This document shows positions 11,085-22,369 of a stretch of DNA of 64,000 nt, piece by piece. Position numbers and translations under genes: made by a program. Position 1 is the stretch's first letter; the number at the start of each line of letters is the position of its first letter. The stretch comes from Helicoverpa zea (lineage: Eukaryota; Arthropoda; Insecta; Lepidoptera; Noctuidae): the NCBI RefSeq assembly GCF_022581195.2, contig NC_061479.1, positions 5,580,001 to 5,644,000 of the forward strand. The letters run 5' to 3'. A model generated the notes under the pieces. That model saw only the letters and a list, made by a program, of their open reading frames with translations, made no database searches and was not told the DNA's origin.

Positions 11085-11300
11085 CACTGCTGGGCTGCGG
11101 CCTCCTCTCACACGGAGAAGGATTGAGCGTTAATCACCACGTGCGAGAGATGCGGGTTGGCGCTTTCAGACTTTATAGTTTAGGTTACCTTGAGATGTTT
11201 CCTTCAACTTTAATGAGCCATTGGTGCATTAGCAAGTGACACTCCCTCACGCTGCACCCTCAGCGAGAGGGATCATTTGACGATTCCCATCTTAAATAAA
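11085..11300 (-). repeat. Dispersed LINE/SINE 3' fragment
   Basis: gctgggctgcggcctcctct, ggattgagcgttaatcacc and a degenerate ttccttcaactttaatg, followed by cagcgagagggatcatttg from the neighbouring family. These look like two retroposon tails joined. Confidence 0.65.
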
Positions 11301-11375
11301 AGGTCTCAAGAGATCCGGATTAGTAATATAGAGAAAGGTGTAATGGAGTCTGAGAATCCCACAATAAAGAGGTAC

Positions 11376-11800
11376 ATCATCAGCTTATAGCAGTCCACTG
11401 CTGGACATAGGCCTCTCCAAGTGCACGCCACTGAGATCGATTTTCGGCTGCTCGCATCCAGCTCCTGCCAGCCGTCTTGCGCAAGTCATCACTCCACCGT
11501 GCCTGAGGACGTCCTACACTACGTTTGCCGAGGCGTGGTCTCCACTCTAGAACTCGTTTACCCCAACGGTTATCGGTTCTTCGGCTAATATGGCCAGCCC
11601 ACTGCCACTTCAGCTTGCTGATTCGGTGGGCTATGTCGATGACTTTGGTTCTCTGACGGATTACCTCATTTCTGATGCGATCCCTCAGAGAAATGCCAAG
11701 CATAGCTCTTTCCATAGCCCGCTGAGCTAATTTAAACTTGTGGACCAGCCGTACCGTCAGTGTCCACGTTTCGGCTCCGTAAGTCATGACAGGTAGGACG
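11376..11800 (-). pseudogene. RTE-type LINE, 5'-truncated C-terminal coding end
   Basis: The minus strand is open from TYGAETWTLTVRLVHKFKL through GRPQARWSDDLRK to QWTAIS. This is the conserved C-terminus of insect RTE-like retrotransposons, found downstream of the RT domain. Its start codon call is arbitrary because the element is truncated upstream. The 3' end reads into tacatcatcag, the reverse of the (GAT)n tail seen in other copies. Confidence 0.82.
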
Positions 11801-11872
11801 CACTAAAGCACGCAATAAAGAGGTACGTCGCTGATATTTTCTGTATTATAATAAAGAGGAAACATATTTTGT

Positions 11873-12010
11873 TTGTACCCTAAAGGCTCCGAAAATACTG
11901 AACCGATTTGAAAAATTCTTCCCCTGTCGAAAACCACACTCTTCCCGAGTGACATAGCCTACATTCTTACCCGGTACGTGAAGAAGTTTCGGCTGAAACC
12001 GCGGGGACAG
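11873..12010. repeat. Dispersed repeat fragment
   Basis: aaggctccgaaaatactgaa through gctgaaaccgcggggaca. The same framework recurs at 20207-20345 and, more divergent, at 24724-24875 and 27448-27560. Confidence 0.55.
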
Positions 12011-13190
12011 AGTAAATAATAATCTTTAACACGACCATGCTTAAGTATTTTCGCGACAAGAAAGTATGTTTAGTGCATAAACGATGCAATTAACCAGTGA
12101 ATTGTTAGGGGCAATCGGAGCGAATCTTACAAGCACGTGCATATGACATCACTTTGCCACAACATTACGTGTGTTTTTCTCGAAGAAAAAACAAAGTAAG
12201 TAAATATATTTCCATATTAGCTTCCGCCAAGTTTCATCCACGTCCTTTGGGATTGGAAATAACTTCGCACGCCCAGTTAAACTTTCTCGATAAACGTTGT
12301 CTAACACTGAACAATTTTTTCAAATCGAACCACAGTCCGCTTTCAGGCAAGCAATGAAAATAAATTCTTCCGCAGATAAGGTCAGTAATGCCTAAGCCAG
12401 TTTCTCTACTGAGTGAAACAGACAAAAAATAATGCTTATAAAGGTTTATGAGGTCAAGTGTGTCTACCTCTAGACTCCTACAAGATTTGTTCATGAATAA
12501 AATGTTCGCGGACAATTTTTATGGAATCTCAAGAAGGGGTTATACGATGCTTTTCCACCTTCCAAAAAGAAGCTCCTCTCTACAAAAGGGGCAGGTTACT
12601 ATGCAGTGAGACGATGACAAATATTACTTTTCTTCAAGCAAACCTTCTAAATCATCTCCCACATGTAATTTCGACCGTCATACGAAACTGTCTTTGAAAG
12701 AAGTCAAGTCGGAGACAGCTGGCAATCAGCCAAAGCGTGCACTTGCATAAGTGACAAGTAATAATATTGTTTGTTGTTTATTATGCAGGAAGAGGATTTA
12801 GAAAGGGATATTTATATTGTAGATAGATTTAGAGATATGATATAGAAACAAGAGCGATATGGCGGAATACTAGTGCCGGCTTTTGTGATACCGGATCCCA
12901 TATTCAATAGCTCATTAGGATATGAATCTTTTGGAATTAAAATGTCTCTGCGTAGATTTTCCTCATCTTCTGTCACTCTTTTAGAGCCAAAAAATATACA
13001 TAGGTACTGGACACAAATCCGCGAAATCCGTCCCTTTTGGAAATCAATGGGTAAGGCCCTTTTCAGCAGCCGACTTCCTATGCTAAGATGAAGTAAAATA
13101 AATTGTAAACAATTATTCATTTAAATCTTGTATCTTACTTCTGTATAGATCCAAATGACGAAGGATAATGTTAGGATTACTATGATGATA
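12011..13190. other. Spacer, nothing recognised
   Basis: Contains frames of up to about 100 codons on both strands but none with a recognisable domain, codon bias or splice context. No repeat family that I can match elsewhere in the window. Confidence 0.4.
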
Positions 13191-13195
13191 TGTCT

Positions 13196-13898
13196 CTACC
13201 AGACCTCGGGACTATAGTCCTGGATTTTTGGGAGGCGAACGTGGGGCCGAGGCCAACACGCTGAAGCCCTTTTGAGACAACTTTAATGTAATGGTGACAC
13301 AAAACCGACGATTATCCCTGTATACACTATATAAATGTACCCAAGGACAATCCCCGGTTCTGTGCTAAACTATTGCTAACTATGGATGAAAACTACTTGG
13401 GCTATTGTGATAGGATGCTAGTGGACTAGGAATGGGGAAACTACGGGAACTATGGCACCTGCCGATAACAATGTAATAAATACACGTAAAAATGGAAGGT
13501 GGAGACTCGCCAACTCACTTACTGGGCCCCCGGGAATCAGTCACTGAATAGCAACAAGAGGGCAACAGGTACATGAGCGGCTGAAGGGTGAGGATACCTC
13601 GGCGGACTTTAAACGCAGATCACGTGCTCCCTGTGGGTCCAGCATCACCGGCCCACTCGCCACTTACCACGAGGCACCTACCCTCCGAGTGGGCTGCTAA
13701 CCCTGCTCTAGCGACTCCACTCTGACCGGCCGATGAAGGCAAGCCAAGAGGCGGGAGACCTATCCCCCGTCATGCTTCACTCCGGCAAGCCGGAGATGGG
13801 GGACAGTATACTCTCCCTGGAGCACTCGGATATATAGCCCCGCGGGGTCGCTACTCCCCGTCATCCGCCTCAGATGCCCTGCGGGGCCTATGATGATA
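13196..13898 (-). mobile_element. ~700 bp TAA/ATG-tailed non-autonomous element, single copy
   Basis: This is the reverse complement of the elements chained at 38980-41030. It runs from tgtctctaccagacctcgg (3' end) to tgccctgcggggc (5' end). It is flanked by ctatgatgata on both sides (13186-13196 and 13899-13909), a likely target duplication of about 11 bp. No coding frame is visible. I infer a non-autonomous retroposon, possibly derived from a LINE. Confidence 0.72.
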
Positions 13899-14294
13899 TT
13901 ATCAATACGATTATATGGAACATCCAATAAATCAGACCACTTAATCGTCAAGATAAATGAGAAAAAACTTCAACCAACAGTTTCATTCAACCATTCTCAA
14001 ACCACGAAAGATCGCGGAACACACATCTTCGTGTAAGCATGAGGAATCTAGACTTTGCGGCTCAACCTAACCTTTCGGACCACCCGATATTTTACAAGTT
14101 GATAGCAACAAGATAAATGCTGAGTTATCACACAGAGCTGACATAAGCCGTAGTAAATGAAGACTCAATGAATATGTTCTACTGATAAGAACACTATTAC
14201 ATACGCTAGAGTCTGATAACGTGTTATCTGCAAGTGTATATAGTCAGGTCTTTAGCATAAATGTATTTTTATTTCATTTCAGAAGAACCTGAAG

Positions 14295-14510
14295 AACTCT
14301 TTAAGAGAGAAAAGAGATGAGGAAAGATAATTTCATCACTCCCTTCCTATTCATGTCATCTTTCAGGCAATCCATCCATCTTTTCTGAGGTCTTCCTCTT
14401 CCTCTCCATCCATCTACATTCATACTTAGCACACACTTTGTTGCATGCGTATCATCCTTCCTCATTTCATGCCCATACCATGACAATCTTCCTGCTCTAA
14501 TCATAATTTA
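14295..14510 (-). pseudogene. LINE C-terminal fragment (RTE-like)
   Basis: The minus strand encodes RLSWYGHEMRKDD, then GWRGRGRPQKRWMDCLKDDM, a motif set found at the C-terminus of RTE-like LINEs. Truncated at both ends. Confidence 0.7.
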
Positions 14511-14609
14511 TTGGGGTTGGAGTATCAAATCTATTCGTAGACATCGTGTCGTGGTAGTCTACTGGTTTACGCTTGCGAGTTCAATTCCAAGTACGATTGT
14601 AACTCTGCA

Positions 14610-14760
14610 GGTTGTTCGAAAGAGATACCGCGGCCCTGGCACATAAAAGGCCTACGACGGAACACGACGGTTTTTAGTCAGTAAGAGTCTGACACTCCCT
14701 CGCCGCTGTTAACCCACAGCGGGAGGGGTCATTTGATGATTTTTGACGACGTTAAAAAAA
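14610..14760 (+). repeat. Dispersed retroposon 3' end
   Basis: gttgttcgaaagagataccg, aggcctacgacggaacac, ggaggggtcatttgatg, then a poly-A-like tail. It is the fullest plus-strand copy of this family here. Confidence 0.7.
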
Positions 14761-15354
14761 AAAGAAAAGTACGATTGTAACTTTTTTATACTTATGTGCT
14801 TTTTAGGGGTATATTCGATACCTGTCTTTCTTTGAATGAAATGATGCCAGTCTCGCAGTACCAATAAAAAGGCTAATCTCCTTCTTCATGACGAGTTGAT
14901 ATCAGACGACATTAAATGGATGGTCAGTGTTTTGCAAGGCACACGACTCCGTCAATGGAGTTATAAGGGTCTTGGATACAGTAAAAGGTGCAGTGGCACT
15001 TTGGGCAAAAGGCATATGATGACTGATGAGACATTTCCGCAGTCTGGCCAGGACTACAAATAAGACTGGCTTTCATATCCAATGTTCATAGAGCAATTAT
15101 TATCTAGGCCTACTAACTGTGAGGTTTGTGTTTCCTCTAATAAACAAGTGAAAACACCAATTAGAACATAAATATTACGTAGTTTCAGTATTAGATCGAT
15201 ATTATTACAAATCTTATCAGTTGTTATAGCACAAATATCTTCAAGTTCACGATTACTCGGTCAATGTATTAGATAAACTGTTTTGTTGAGTTCGCGTTTA
15301 TTTGATGAGCAAAACATATTTTAAAGATACATAATCTCTCTTCTATAATATTCT

Positions 15355-15500
15355 TTCCATGTGAAGGAAAACATCTTGAGGAAACCTGGACTATAAAGTC
15401 TGAAATCACCAACCCGCATTAAGCAAGCGTGGTGATTAACGCTCAATCCTTCTCCGAGTGAGGCGAGGCCGCAGCCCAGCAGTGGGACGATAAAATGGCT
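15355..15500 (+). repeat. Dispersed LINE/SINE 3' fragment
   Basis: gaaggaaaacatcttgagga, gtctgaaatcaccaaccc, gcaagcgtggtgattaacgc and cagcagtgggacgataaaa. This is the near-consensus form of the family also present at 59550-59705. Confidence 0.7.
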
Positions 15501-15544
15501 GTAAGAATAATGCTTTTTATGTAAAAGCTCTGCCTAAACTTTTC

Positions 15545-15662
15545 CCACCTATACAAGGGTCGACTTTCAATTAAACGGGATGCAACTGAGTACGGGTGCT
15601 TTACATGAAGCGACTGCCTATCGGACCTCCTCAACCCAGTTACCTGGGCAACCCGATACCTT
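15545..15662 (-). repeat. SINE fragment (tRNA-headed family)
   Basis: agggtcgactttcaattaaa through cagttacctgggcaacccg, 3' half of the family whose full copy is at 51130-51490. Confidence 0.68.
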
Positions 15663-15862
15663 ATGATGGTTTTGAAGTTTAAAAAATCTAGTTTTCTGCT
15701 GTCTTTCCCCATCACTAGTGTTATCCTATTATTTATGTAATAATTATTATAGAAAATTGAAAGATAATAGATATACCTAAAGAAAGATGACGAGCTGGGC
15801 ACCTCCGCCACCAGCTGGTACCTTTAAAGTTTGTCTAAAGATCTATTTAAGGAACTTATCGC

Positions 15863-17300
15863 TCTTACAGTAACCAAAATAATTATCACTCGTCCATTTT
15901 TAGGCATCACCACAATCTTTCACTCTCAAATCATCTGCCTATCACATTAATATTAAAAACAAACTCATCAAACATGTCATTACCGAAACACGAATATAAT
16001 TTTGTATGATAATGATCTTCCACGCGGTTTGTCACGCACACATACATGATTTTAATGTCAATACATTGAATAGTGGATGGGAGACATAGACATAATATTA
16101 GTAAACAGGACTGCGCATATAAACCCAAAAAACGAGCCGAGTGAAACAGTTAGTACGGAGGCTGTCTGTCCCTTTCTAATAGGGTGACTATGAGATTAAG
16201 CTATGTGAGACAAATCCGAATTTGCTAAGATTATTAAACACAGATTAGTATTGAAGTTTTAACTTACGCAGTTTGTGACCTTAAGATACTAATAAAGGCT
16301 TTTAATAATTAGCGGAAATTAGCAGTATAAAAGCAGGAAGATTCGAAGTGAAGACTGTTTTTTTTGTATTTCTACTTCATATATAGACTGCTGAGCCATT
16401 TATGTCGCCTTTCTTCATTTTTTGGGAAGCTATAACAATAGTACAACAGTTTTAAAATCCATCACCCATATTTTGACTCGTTACAAGAATTCATGGGCAC
16501 CCTAGTTGTTTGGTTTACGAAAATGTTATTATTAGCTAACCTGTGGAACGATATATTGCAACCACCATAGGATTCACTTTTGCAAGTAGAAACGCAACAC
16601 TTTTTCACCATTTTAATAGTTTAAATAGATTGAATACAAAAAAATATAAACAAAATTTTAAATGCTGATTACGCGCCAAGAATGTTCAGGGTTACCGCTA
16701 GAAAATAAAAAAAAGCAAAATAAAAATTTATGTTGTTTATGTTTTAATAATAAATACGAATAAATTAATGCAATTGTTATTAATTTGTTGACTTACAATT
16801 GTTAAAATAAGATAAAAATATAAGTGATTCAATTGTTTTTAGGAAGACAAAACTTTTGATCACAACATTTTTTTATGCTGGCAATGTGTTAGAAAGAGAC
16901 AAACAGCCTCCGTTCGAACTATCCCTCTCGGCTCGGATTTGCCTCTGTGTATTATGCAACCAATTTAGTACCTTATTGCGTTATAATAGAGTTCATTTTC
17001 GTAAATATATATTTTGAGCGTGCGCAATCTTGTTTAGTAATATTATATCTATGATGGGAGATCAGGATATCGATGTGTGTGTATTGTCAATATGTACGCA
17101 TACATATTTAATTGTCGTGTTTATTTTGACAGCGGACACACATAGCAGGAGTTATAAACGTAGTGTAAAAATCTTCTGACTAGACTAGTCTGAAGACATT
17201 TCGATGGCATAAGACCTATAAAAACGGCTCAATAAATCTGTGTACTCCTTTACCTCGTAAAAGGAACAAGGAGCTATTTTGAAATCTAAAAGCATAGCAG
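15863..17300. other. AT-rich spacer, nothing recognised
   Basis: No supported gene or repeat. Probable 5' intron of glycogen synthase if the promoter proposed at 19.8 kb is right. Confidence 0.4.
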
Positions 17301-17307
17301 TAATGAA

Positions 17308-17425
17308 CTACAGGGCTGCAGCCTCTTTTCATACAGAGTAGGAATGAAACGCTCAAGGCAGATTGGTAATTTCAGACTACGAAATCCAGATTTCCTCAAG
17401 ACGTTTTCCGTTTTGATGACAGGCA
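17308..17425 (-). repeat. Degenerate dispersed 3' fragment
   Basis: agggctgcagcctcttttca and tttcctcaagacgttttccg are the worn ends of the family at 15355-15500. Confidence 0.5.
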
Positions 17426-17794
17426 TATAGAAAGCCGAAAAATAAATGTGCCCGAAAACTTTTGTAAAGAGAAATCCATAGAGCCTAGCAGTTATTGCTT
17501 ATTAAAGTTTTACGTTGATATTGTAAGAATGACGTTTTCCTTTCAAAACACGTACGTACGTAGTAAAAATGTTTACCATTCCTTCTTCACGCATACACTC
17601 ACAATATTTAGCGTGTCGACCGACACGAGTTTGTTATTGTTCGCGGTATCTTCAAGGCCTTTCCTACACGGGGTTAGCAGAGTTCGCAGATTAGAACACG
17701 GATAGCAACTGATTGTGGGTCAATTTTGGACTCTATATTACCTAATTGTTCAAGAAGTTTATTTTTAAAATCCCCCAATCCTTCCCAGTTCCTT

Positions 17795-17905
17795 CGTAAG
17801 CCTTTTATGTACCAGGGCCGCGGTAACTCTTTCGAACAACCCCGCAGCCCCGGCAGGCCTTGGCCCTGCTGGGTCCCGCTAGGGTTTGCTGACGTCTCCT
17901 TGAGG
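17795..17905 (-). repeat. Dispersed retroposon fragment
   Basis: ttttatgtaccagggccgcg and cctgctgggtcccgctaggg match 55240-55325, and in reverse 22830-22895. Confidence 0.65.
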
Positions 17906-18164
17906 AGCGCGTGGAACCCCTCATTATTGATTATCAGCATCTACCTAGCATATTTCCAATTACCTATCACACCCTGAATGAAACGATACCCTTTGGTGAG
18001 TCTTGTTGTCAGTGTTTCTGGCTTCCGACGACTCATGTTATCTGCGTCTTGTTGGAACTGCATCACACACCGGGATAAAAACTAGCCTTATAGCTTTCTT
18101 TGATTGCTATGTGTCGCGAATCCGATAATGATTGGCCTCGCTGGGCTGATTAGCTGTGTCCTAC

Positions 18165-18245
18165 AGGGTCCACAATTGTACCTAGCTCTAAGCCAAATTG
18201 TAATACCTACTCTATACATTGTGGAATGCAAATAAATAATATGAA
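18165..18245 (+). repeat. Short retroposon 3' tail
   Basis: cagggtccacaattgtacc through ttgtggaatgcaaataaat. It resembles tails at 53500-53575 and 58580-58650 that end in ggaatgcaataaa. Confidence 0.5.
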
Positions 18246-19800
18246 TATTATGAACCAATGGACCTATGTATTCATTAGGGATTGGACTCTCAGATGATCA
18301 CCTGCCTTGGTTATTTTTTTTTTACTCGTTTCTTTTAACTTAGCTAGCTGTGTCAGTCATAAACGAAAGTGCTAGATACTAGGAGAACATAAACTGTAAG
18401 ACCTTAATAAAGAACATTATAAGAGAAGTAATTATTTAACTGAGAAACTGATAAAGACTAGTTGATTATGTAATATTTATCGCAATACACTTGAATGTTG
18501 GATGTTGGGTTCATTGAAATTAATATTCAGTACCAGCCGGCTAGTTGTATTTAGGCTAAATACTGATTGTATATAGAAATATATTTTACAAATTAATATT
18601 GAAGAACGACTTGTAATCAACATTTAATGGTTTAATGCACAAAATTGAATCTAAGTGACATTCTGTGATGAACTATAAATTGCAAGAATTCATTACTGTG
18701 ATTCTGAAAAAGTAGGTATGTTTTCAATATTCTCGTAATAATTAATTAAAATATAAGCAGGTAAAATTTGAGCTTATTTTTATTTGTCACACAGAAACAG
18801 TTTGTTTTCATTTTGAATTGCTATAATTTTTCCTTCCTGGTGAATTCAGAAAATTAAAAATCCCATAAGATTTTTATTCATGAATTGAATTAATATTACA
18901 CAAATAATTAGGTATTGTCATGACTAATTGTCAATCTATTTATCAACAATGTGACGAAGCCAAACAATTTACTGAATTTTACATATTTACCAATCATTTT
19001 CAGCTAAACAAAATAGGTATTATATGTTCAGAATTAAAATATTTGAATATCAATTTGTGTAGGATCACTAAATAGTGTATGTAAATTAATTCATATATTT
19101 GCTAATCAGATGTATTATAATTTACCAATAGAATAACCGTTTTTTAATTCGATTTGCAAGTTTTGTTTGTTTGCTTGAATTTGTTTATCTCTGGAAGTAA
19201 TAGATCAATTTGAAAAAATCTTTCAGTGTTAGATAGCCCATTTATCGAGAAAGGCTACAGGCTACTTTTAATCAGTCAGTATGGAATAGTTTCCATGGGA
19301 CACAAGTGAAACCGTCGACAGAAGCTAGTTTAAAGATAAAACTAATTAATATTTTGCAAAGGTAATAAGGAGTATTGTCTAGAAAATTATTTTCTAAAAA
19401 CCTGTTTGAATAATAAACAAGTCACTGGTTTAATTGCAAAGTATGTAAAACAATAGCTATTCAATTGAATTAATAATTCAATTGTTTTTCATACAAAAGT
19501 AAACAAGACATATTTCTTTCATAGATAATAACTCTTTGCTTTTTATAATTATATTACAAAAGCATTGGCAGCATTCCGTGGAGCCTTATCTACGCCCAAA
19601 AATATTTCGCGATATCAATTTCAATAAAAAATCAGGTTTATAAAACTTATCTCGAATTCATAATTTTATTGAACGCGAATTTTAAATCACTAGATTAATT
19701 TATTCGTCTTCCGTGTTTACGACATAATGCGATGTTATAAAAAGAACTATTTTTAACCACGCCGAACGGCCGTATGAAACGACGTGTCTAAGAAAATAAA
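18246..19800. other. AT-rich spacer, nothing recognised
   Basis: Very AT-rich, no frame above background length, no inverted repeat noticed. Confidence 0.4.
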
Positions 19801-19817
19801 AAGTAATAAATACTTAC

Positions 19818-19960
19818 GGATTAAAAAAAAAGTTGATGTGAACGCCGGAAGCTGATCTAGGCACTTTTATCACATAAAATCACACTGAAAACTAGTTTTT
19901 ATGATACTTTTACACAATTCCTTGATTAACGAAGTTATTTACGATGATATTACCGCATAG
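19818..19960 (-). promoter_or_regulatory. Candidate promoter and untranslated first exon of glycogen synthase
   Basis: On the minus strand an initiator-like tcagtgtg (19881-19888) follows an AT-rich stretch. About 70 bases on, a strong donor reads AATCC|GTAAGTATT (exon end 19818). The next good minus-strand acceptor linked to a gene is the GlyS exon at 9091, which needs an upstream noncoding exon. The link is inference, since it would make a 10.7 kb intron. Confidence 0.33.
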
Positions 19961-20206
19961 TGCATGTCTGCGCGGGTAGGGAATTCAAATGAAAATATTT
20001 TTTGTAGGTTACAAAACGTCAAACTCGCTCGCTTTGAAGGTCACCTTGAACTGACAGCTGTTTTATAAAGGGTTGCCAGACCAAAGAACTAGTTGCCAAG
20101 TGTGTTCTGCCCGATTTTAATGTCAGTTTTCTTAAATTATGTAGTTCCCAATGTTTCAAATTATTCGTTTTGATGTATTTATACTAGAAATCATTTTTGT
20201 TATTAC

Positions 20207-20345
20207 TATCAAGGCTCCGAAACTACTGAACCTATTTGAATTCTTTCACTGCAGGTAAGCTACACTATAACCGAGTAACTGGCTATAATTTTTTCAGGTA
20301 CGGGAAGTTCTCATCCAGGACGCGGGTGAAACCGCGGAAAATTAA
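20207..20345. repeat. Dispersed repeat fragment
   Basis: aaggctccgaaactactgaa through cgcgggtgaaaccgcgg, the same family as 11873-12010. Confidence 0.55.
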
Positions 20346-20606
20346 CTAATCTTAGAATAAGTTTTATGAAAACTGTGACGATTGAAATAAAAAAAAAGTT
20401 AAGTAATCATTAAAAGGTTTTAATCAACAATTTACATATTTACAACAATAAAAGTATTTTAACAAAAATAGTAACCTATCATTATTATCACAATTTGAAA
20501 AAGAGTACAAAACAATATGTATAGACGAAAGCACATCAAGCTACCCTAATCTGTCAAATCTCTTCAACACATTTTCAACCTTATCACAACACATCCTCCG
20601 ACTCTC

Positions 20607-20818
20607 CGAGCCTTTTTCCCAACTATGTTGGGGTCGGCTTCCAGTCTAACCGGATGTAGCTGAGTACCAGCGCTTTACAAGGAGCGACTGCCCTATCTGA
20701 CCCCGTCAACCCACTTACCAGAGCAACCCAGTACCCCTTGGTTAGACTGGTGTCAGTGACTGGCTTCTGACTACCCGTAACGACTGCCAAAGATGTTCAA
20801 TGACAGCCGGGAAATAAC
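20607..20818 (-). repeat. SINE copy (tRNA-headed family), lacking its head
   Basis: ttcccaactatgttggggtc through agatgttcaatgacagcc. It lies 400 bp downstream of the BRCA2 stop. Confidence 0.72.
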
Positions 20819-21213
20819 TACCTGTACAATACATTATGACTAAATAAATTATACGGAATATATATGGAAGGTTAATGTTCGATTGGTAACGTTTGACAGA
20901 TTCGGGTAGGTTGACCTGCTGTCTTCTTTACATGTTACTATAACTATCAGTAATATTATATTTTTTAACGCTGTAGCAAATCTTACACTTAAAAACTAAT
21001 CAATCACATCAACTTAATATATTTTCAAAATACTTTAAACTTCATTAAAAAAGGCACTTTTGAACGTTGAGAAAATCACGAAGTTAACCCTTACTCAAGG
21101 CGACTGATTTATAGATAGATGGCTAACTTTTACACAAATAAAACATGCCTGAGACTTCGAATAAGTTACCAAAAGGACTATGACTGAATTTTTTATGTTT
21201 TTTTGTATAAATT

Positions 21214-22369
21214 TTAATCCAAACTCAAAGGCGGACTACCATCAAATTCTTCAGCAAAATGATCAACATTACTATCATTGTTATCTCTTACATCGAAATT
21301 AATTTTAACCGGATTAACACTTTTTACATAAGTCCTATTTAATAACGGACTCCTTGGTACGGACTCGTTTAAATTCACCCCTTTTTCGGGAGTTTTTATT
21401 ACGCTGGCAACATTGATAGAACTGTCAGATTTGGAATTTGACAGTTGCGTTTTATTTTTTGGATTTTCAGTTGTAATTTTGGAAATGTTGGTATTCCTAT
21501 TTAGGGGGCTTTTGTATGAATTCGAAGCGTTTTTAGATTTATTTATAATATGAATAGTTGATAACGGCGGAGGTTCTCCATACATTTTTAGTCTAGCAAT
21601 TTTTTCGTTGACTTTTCTCTTTCTTAATAACACTTCCTCAGATAAATTTTGCGAATCAGTTTGTTTGAAAGTGGACTCAAAATCTAAGCCAGTAAGGTTG
21701 AAATTTGAGTCTATATTACTAGGTCTAGCTAAAGGAGAATCAATGAACATTTTATTCTTAGAAATATTAAAATCAGAATTATTAATTCTATACGGAGATA
21801 TATTTTCGTTATTCGCTTTCAAAACTGCGAAATTATTTTTTAAAATAACGCAGTCTTCAATGAATTTCCTCCTGTCTAGAGATAAAAACTTTTTGCTTAA
21901 ATTATCTAACAAATTCCTAGCATTTTCATTCTTAGGAGTTTTCGTAAAATACGTAAATTCCGTCACTCTATACTGTGGTATACTTTTCCTAGTGTTGCCA
22001 GCTCGTTTTTGCAAATTAAAACAGGCAACTATTTGGCCGGTATCTAAAACGTTTTGGTAACCAAACTTTTTGAGTCCTCCCCAAAAATTGATACATATAA
22101 TATTTTTATCTGCATCAGCTAGAAATATATTTTGAAAAGGCTGTTTGTTAGAATCGAAATCTCGGACCGAAGGATCGATTAAAAATATGAAACCTACTGT
22201 ATCGATTTCGTTGTAATCGGTTGTCATTGTGGTGTTTTTGGCTAAATCTTTTATGGTGAAACAGTTGCGTTTTAGTAGGTTTGTGTAAGGCTTGAAGATT
22301 TCTGATTCTTTGTATTTTGATTTGCTGAATACTGATTGTCTGCCCGCTGAGATTTGAATTTCAGAGTAC
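21214..22369 (-). CDS. BRCA2: BRCA2 last exon: OB3 and C-terminal tail
   Basis: Starts after TATTTCAG in phase with exon 8 and reads RYSEIQISAGRQSVFSKSK, then the OB3 strand IDTVGFIFLIDP and NIICINFWGGLKKFG. A Ser/Asn/Lys-rich tail follows, with RSPLLNRTYVKSVNPVKI near the end and a stop at 21214. Whether the tail binds RAD51 filaments, as the vertebrate C-terminus does, cannot be told from sequence. Confidence 0.9.

Noticed and set aside
12154..13120. Several frames of 67-102 codons
   Set aside because: No domain, no codon bias, no splice-site context. Left as unannotated spacer.
15443..15811. 122-codon minus-strand frame
   Set aside because: Runs through two known repeat fragments (LINE/SINE tail and SINE). 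No gene support.
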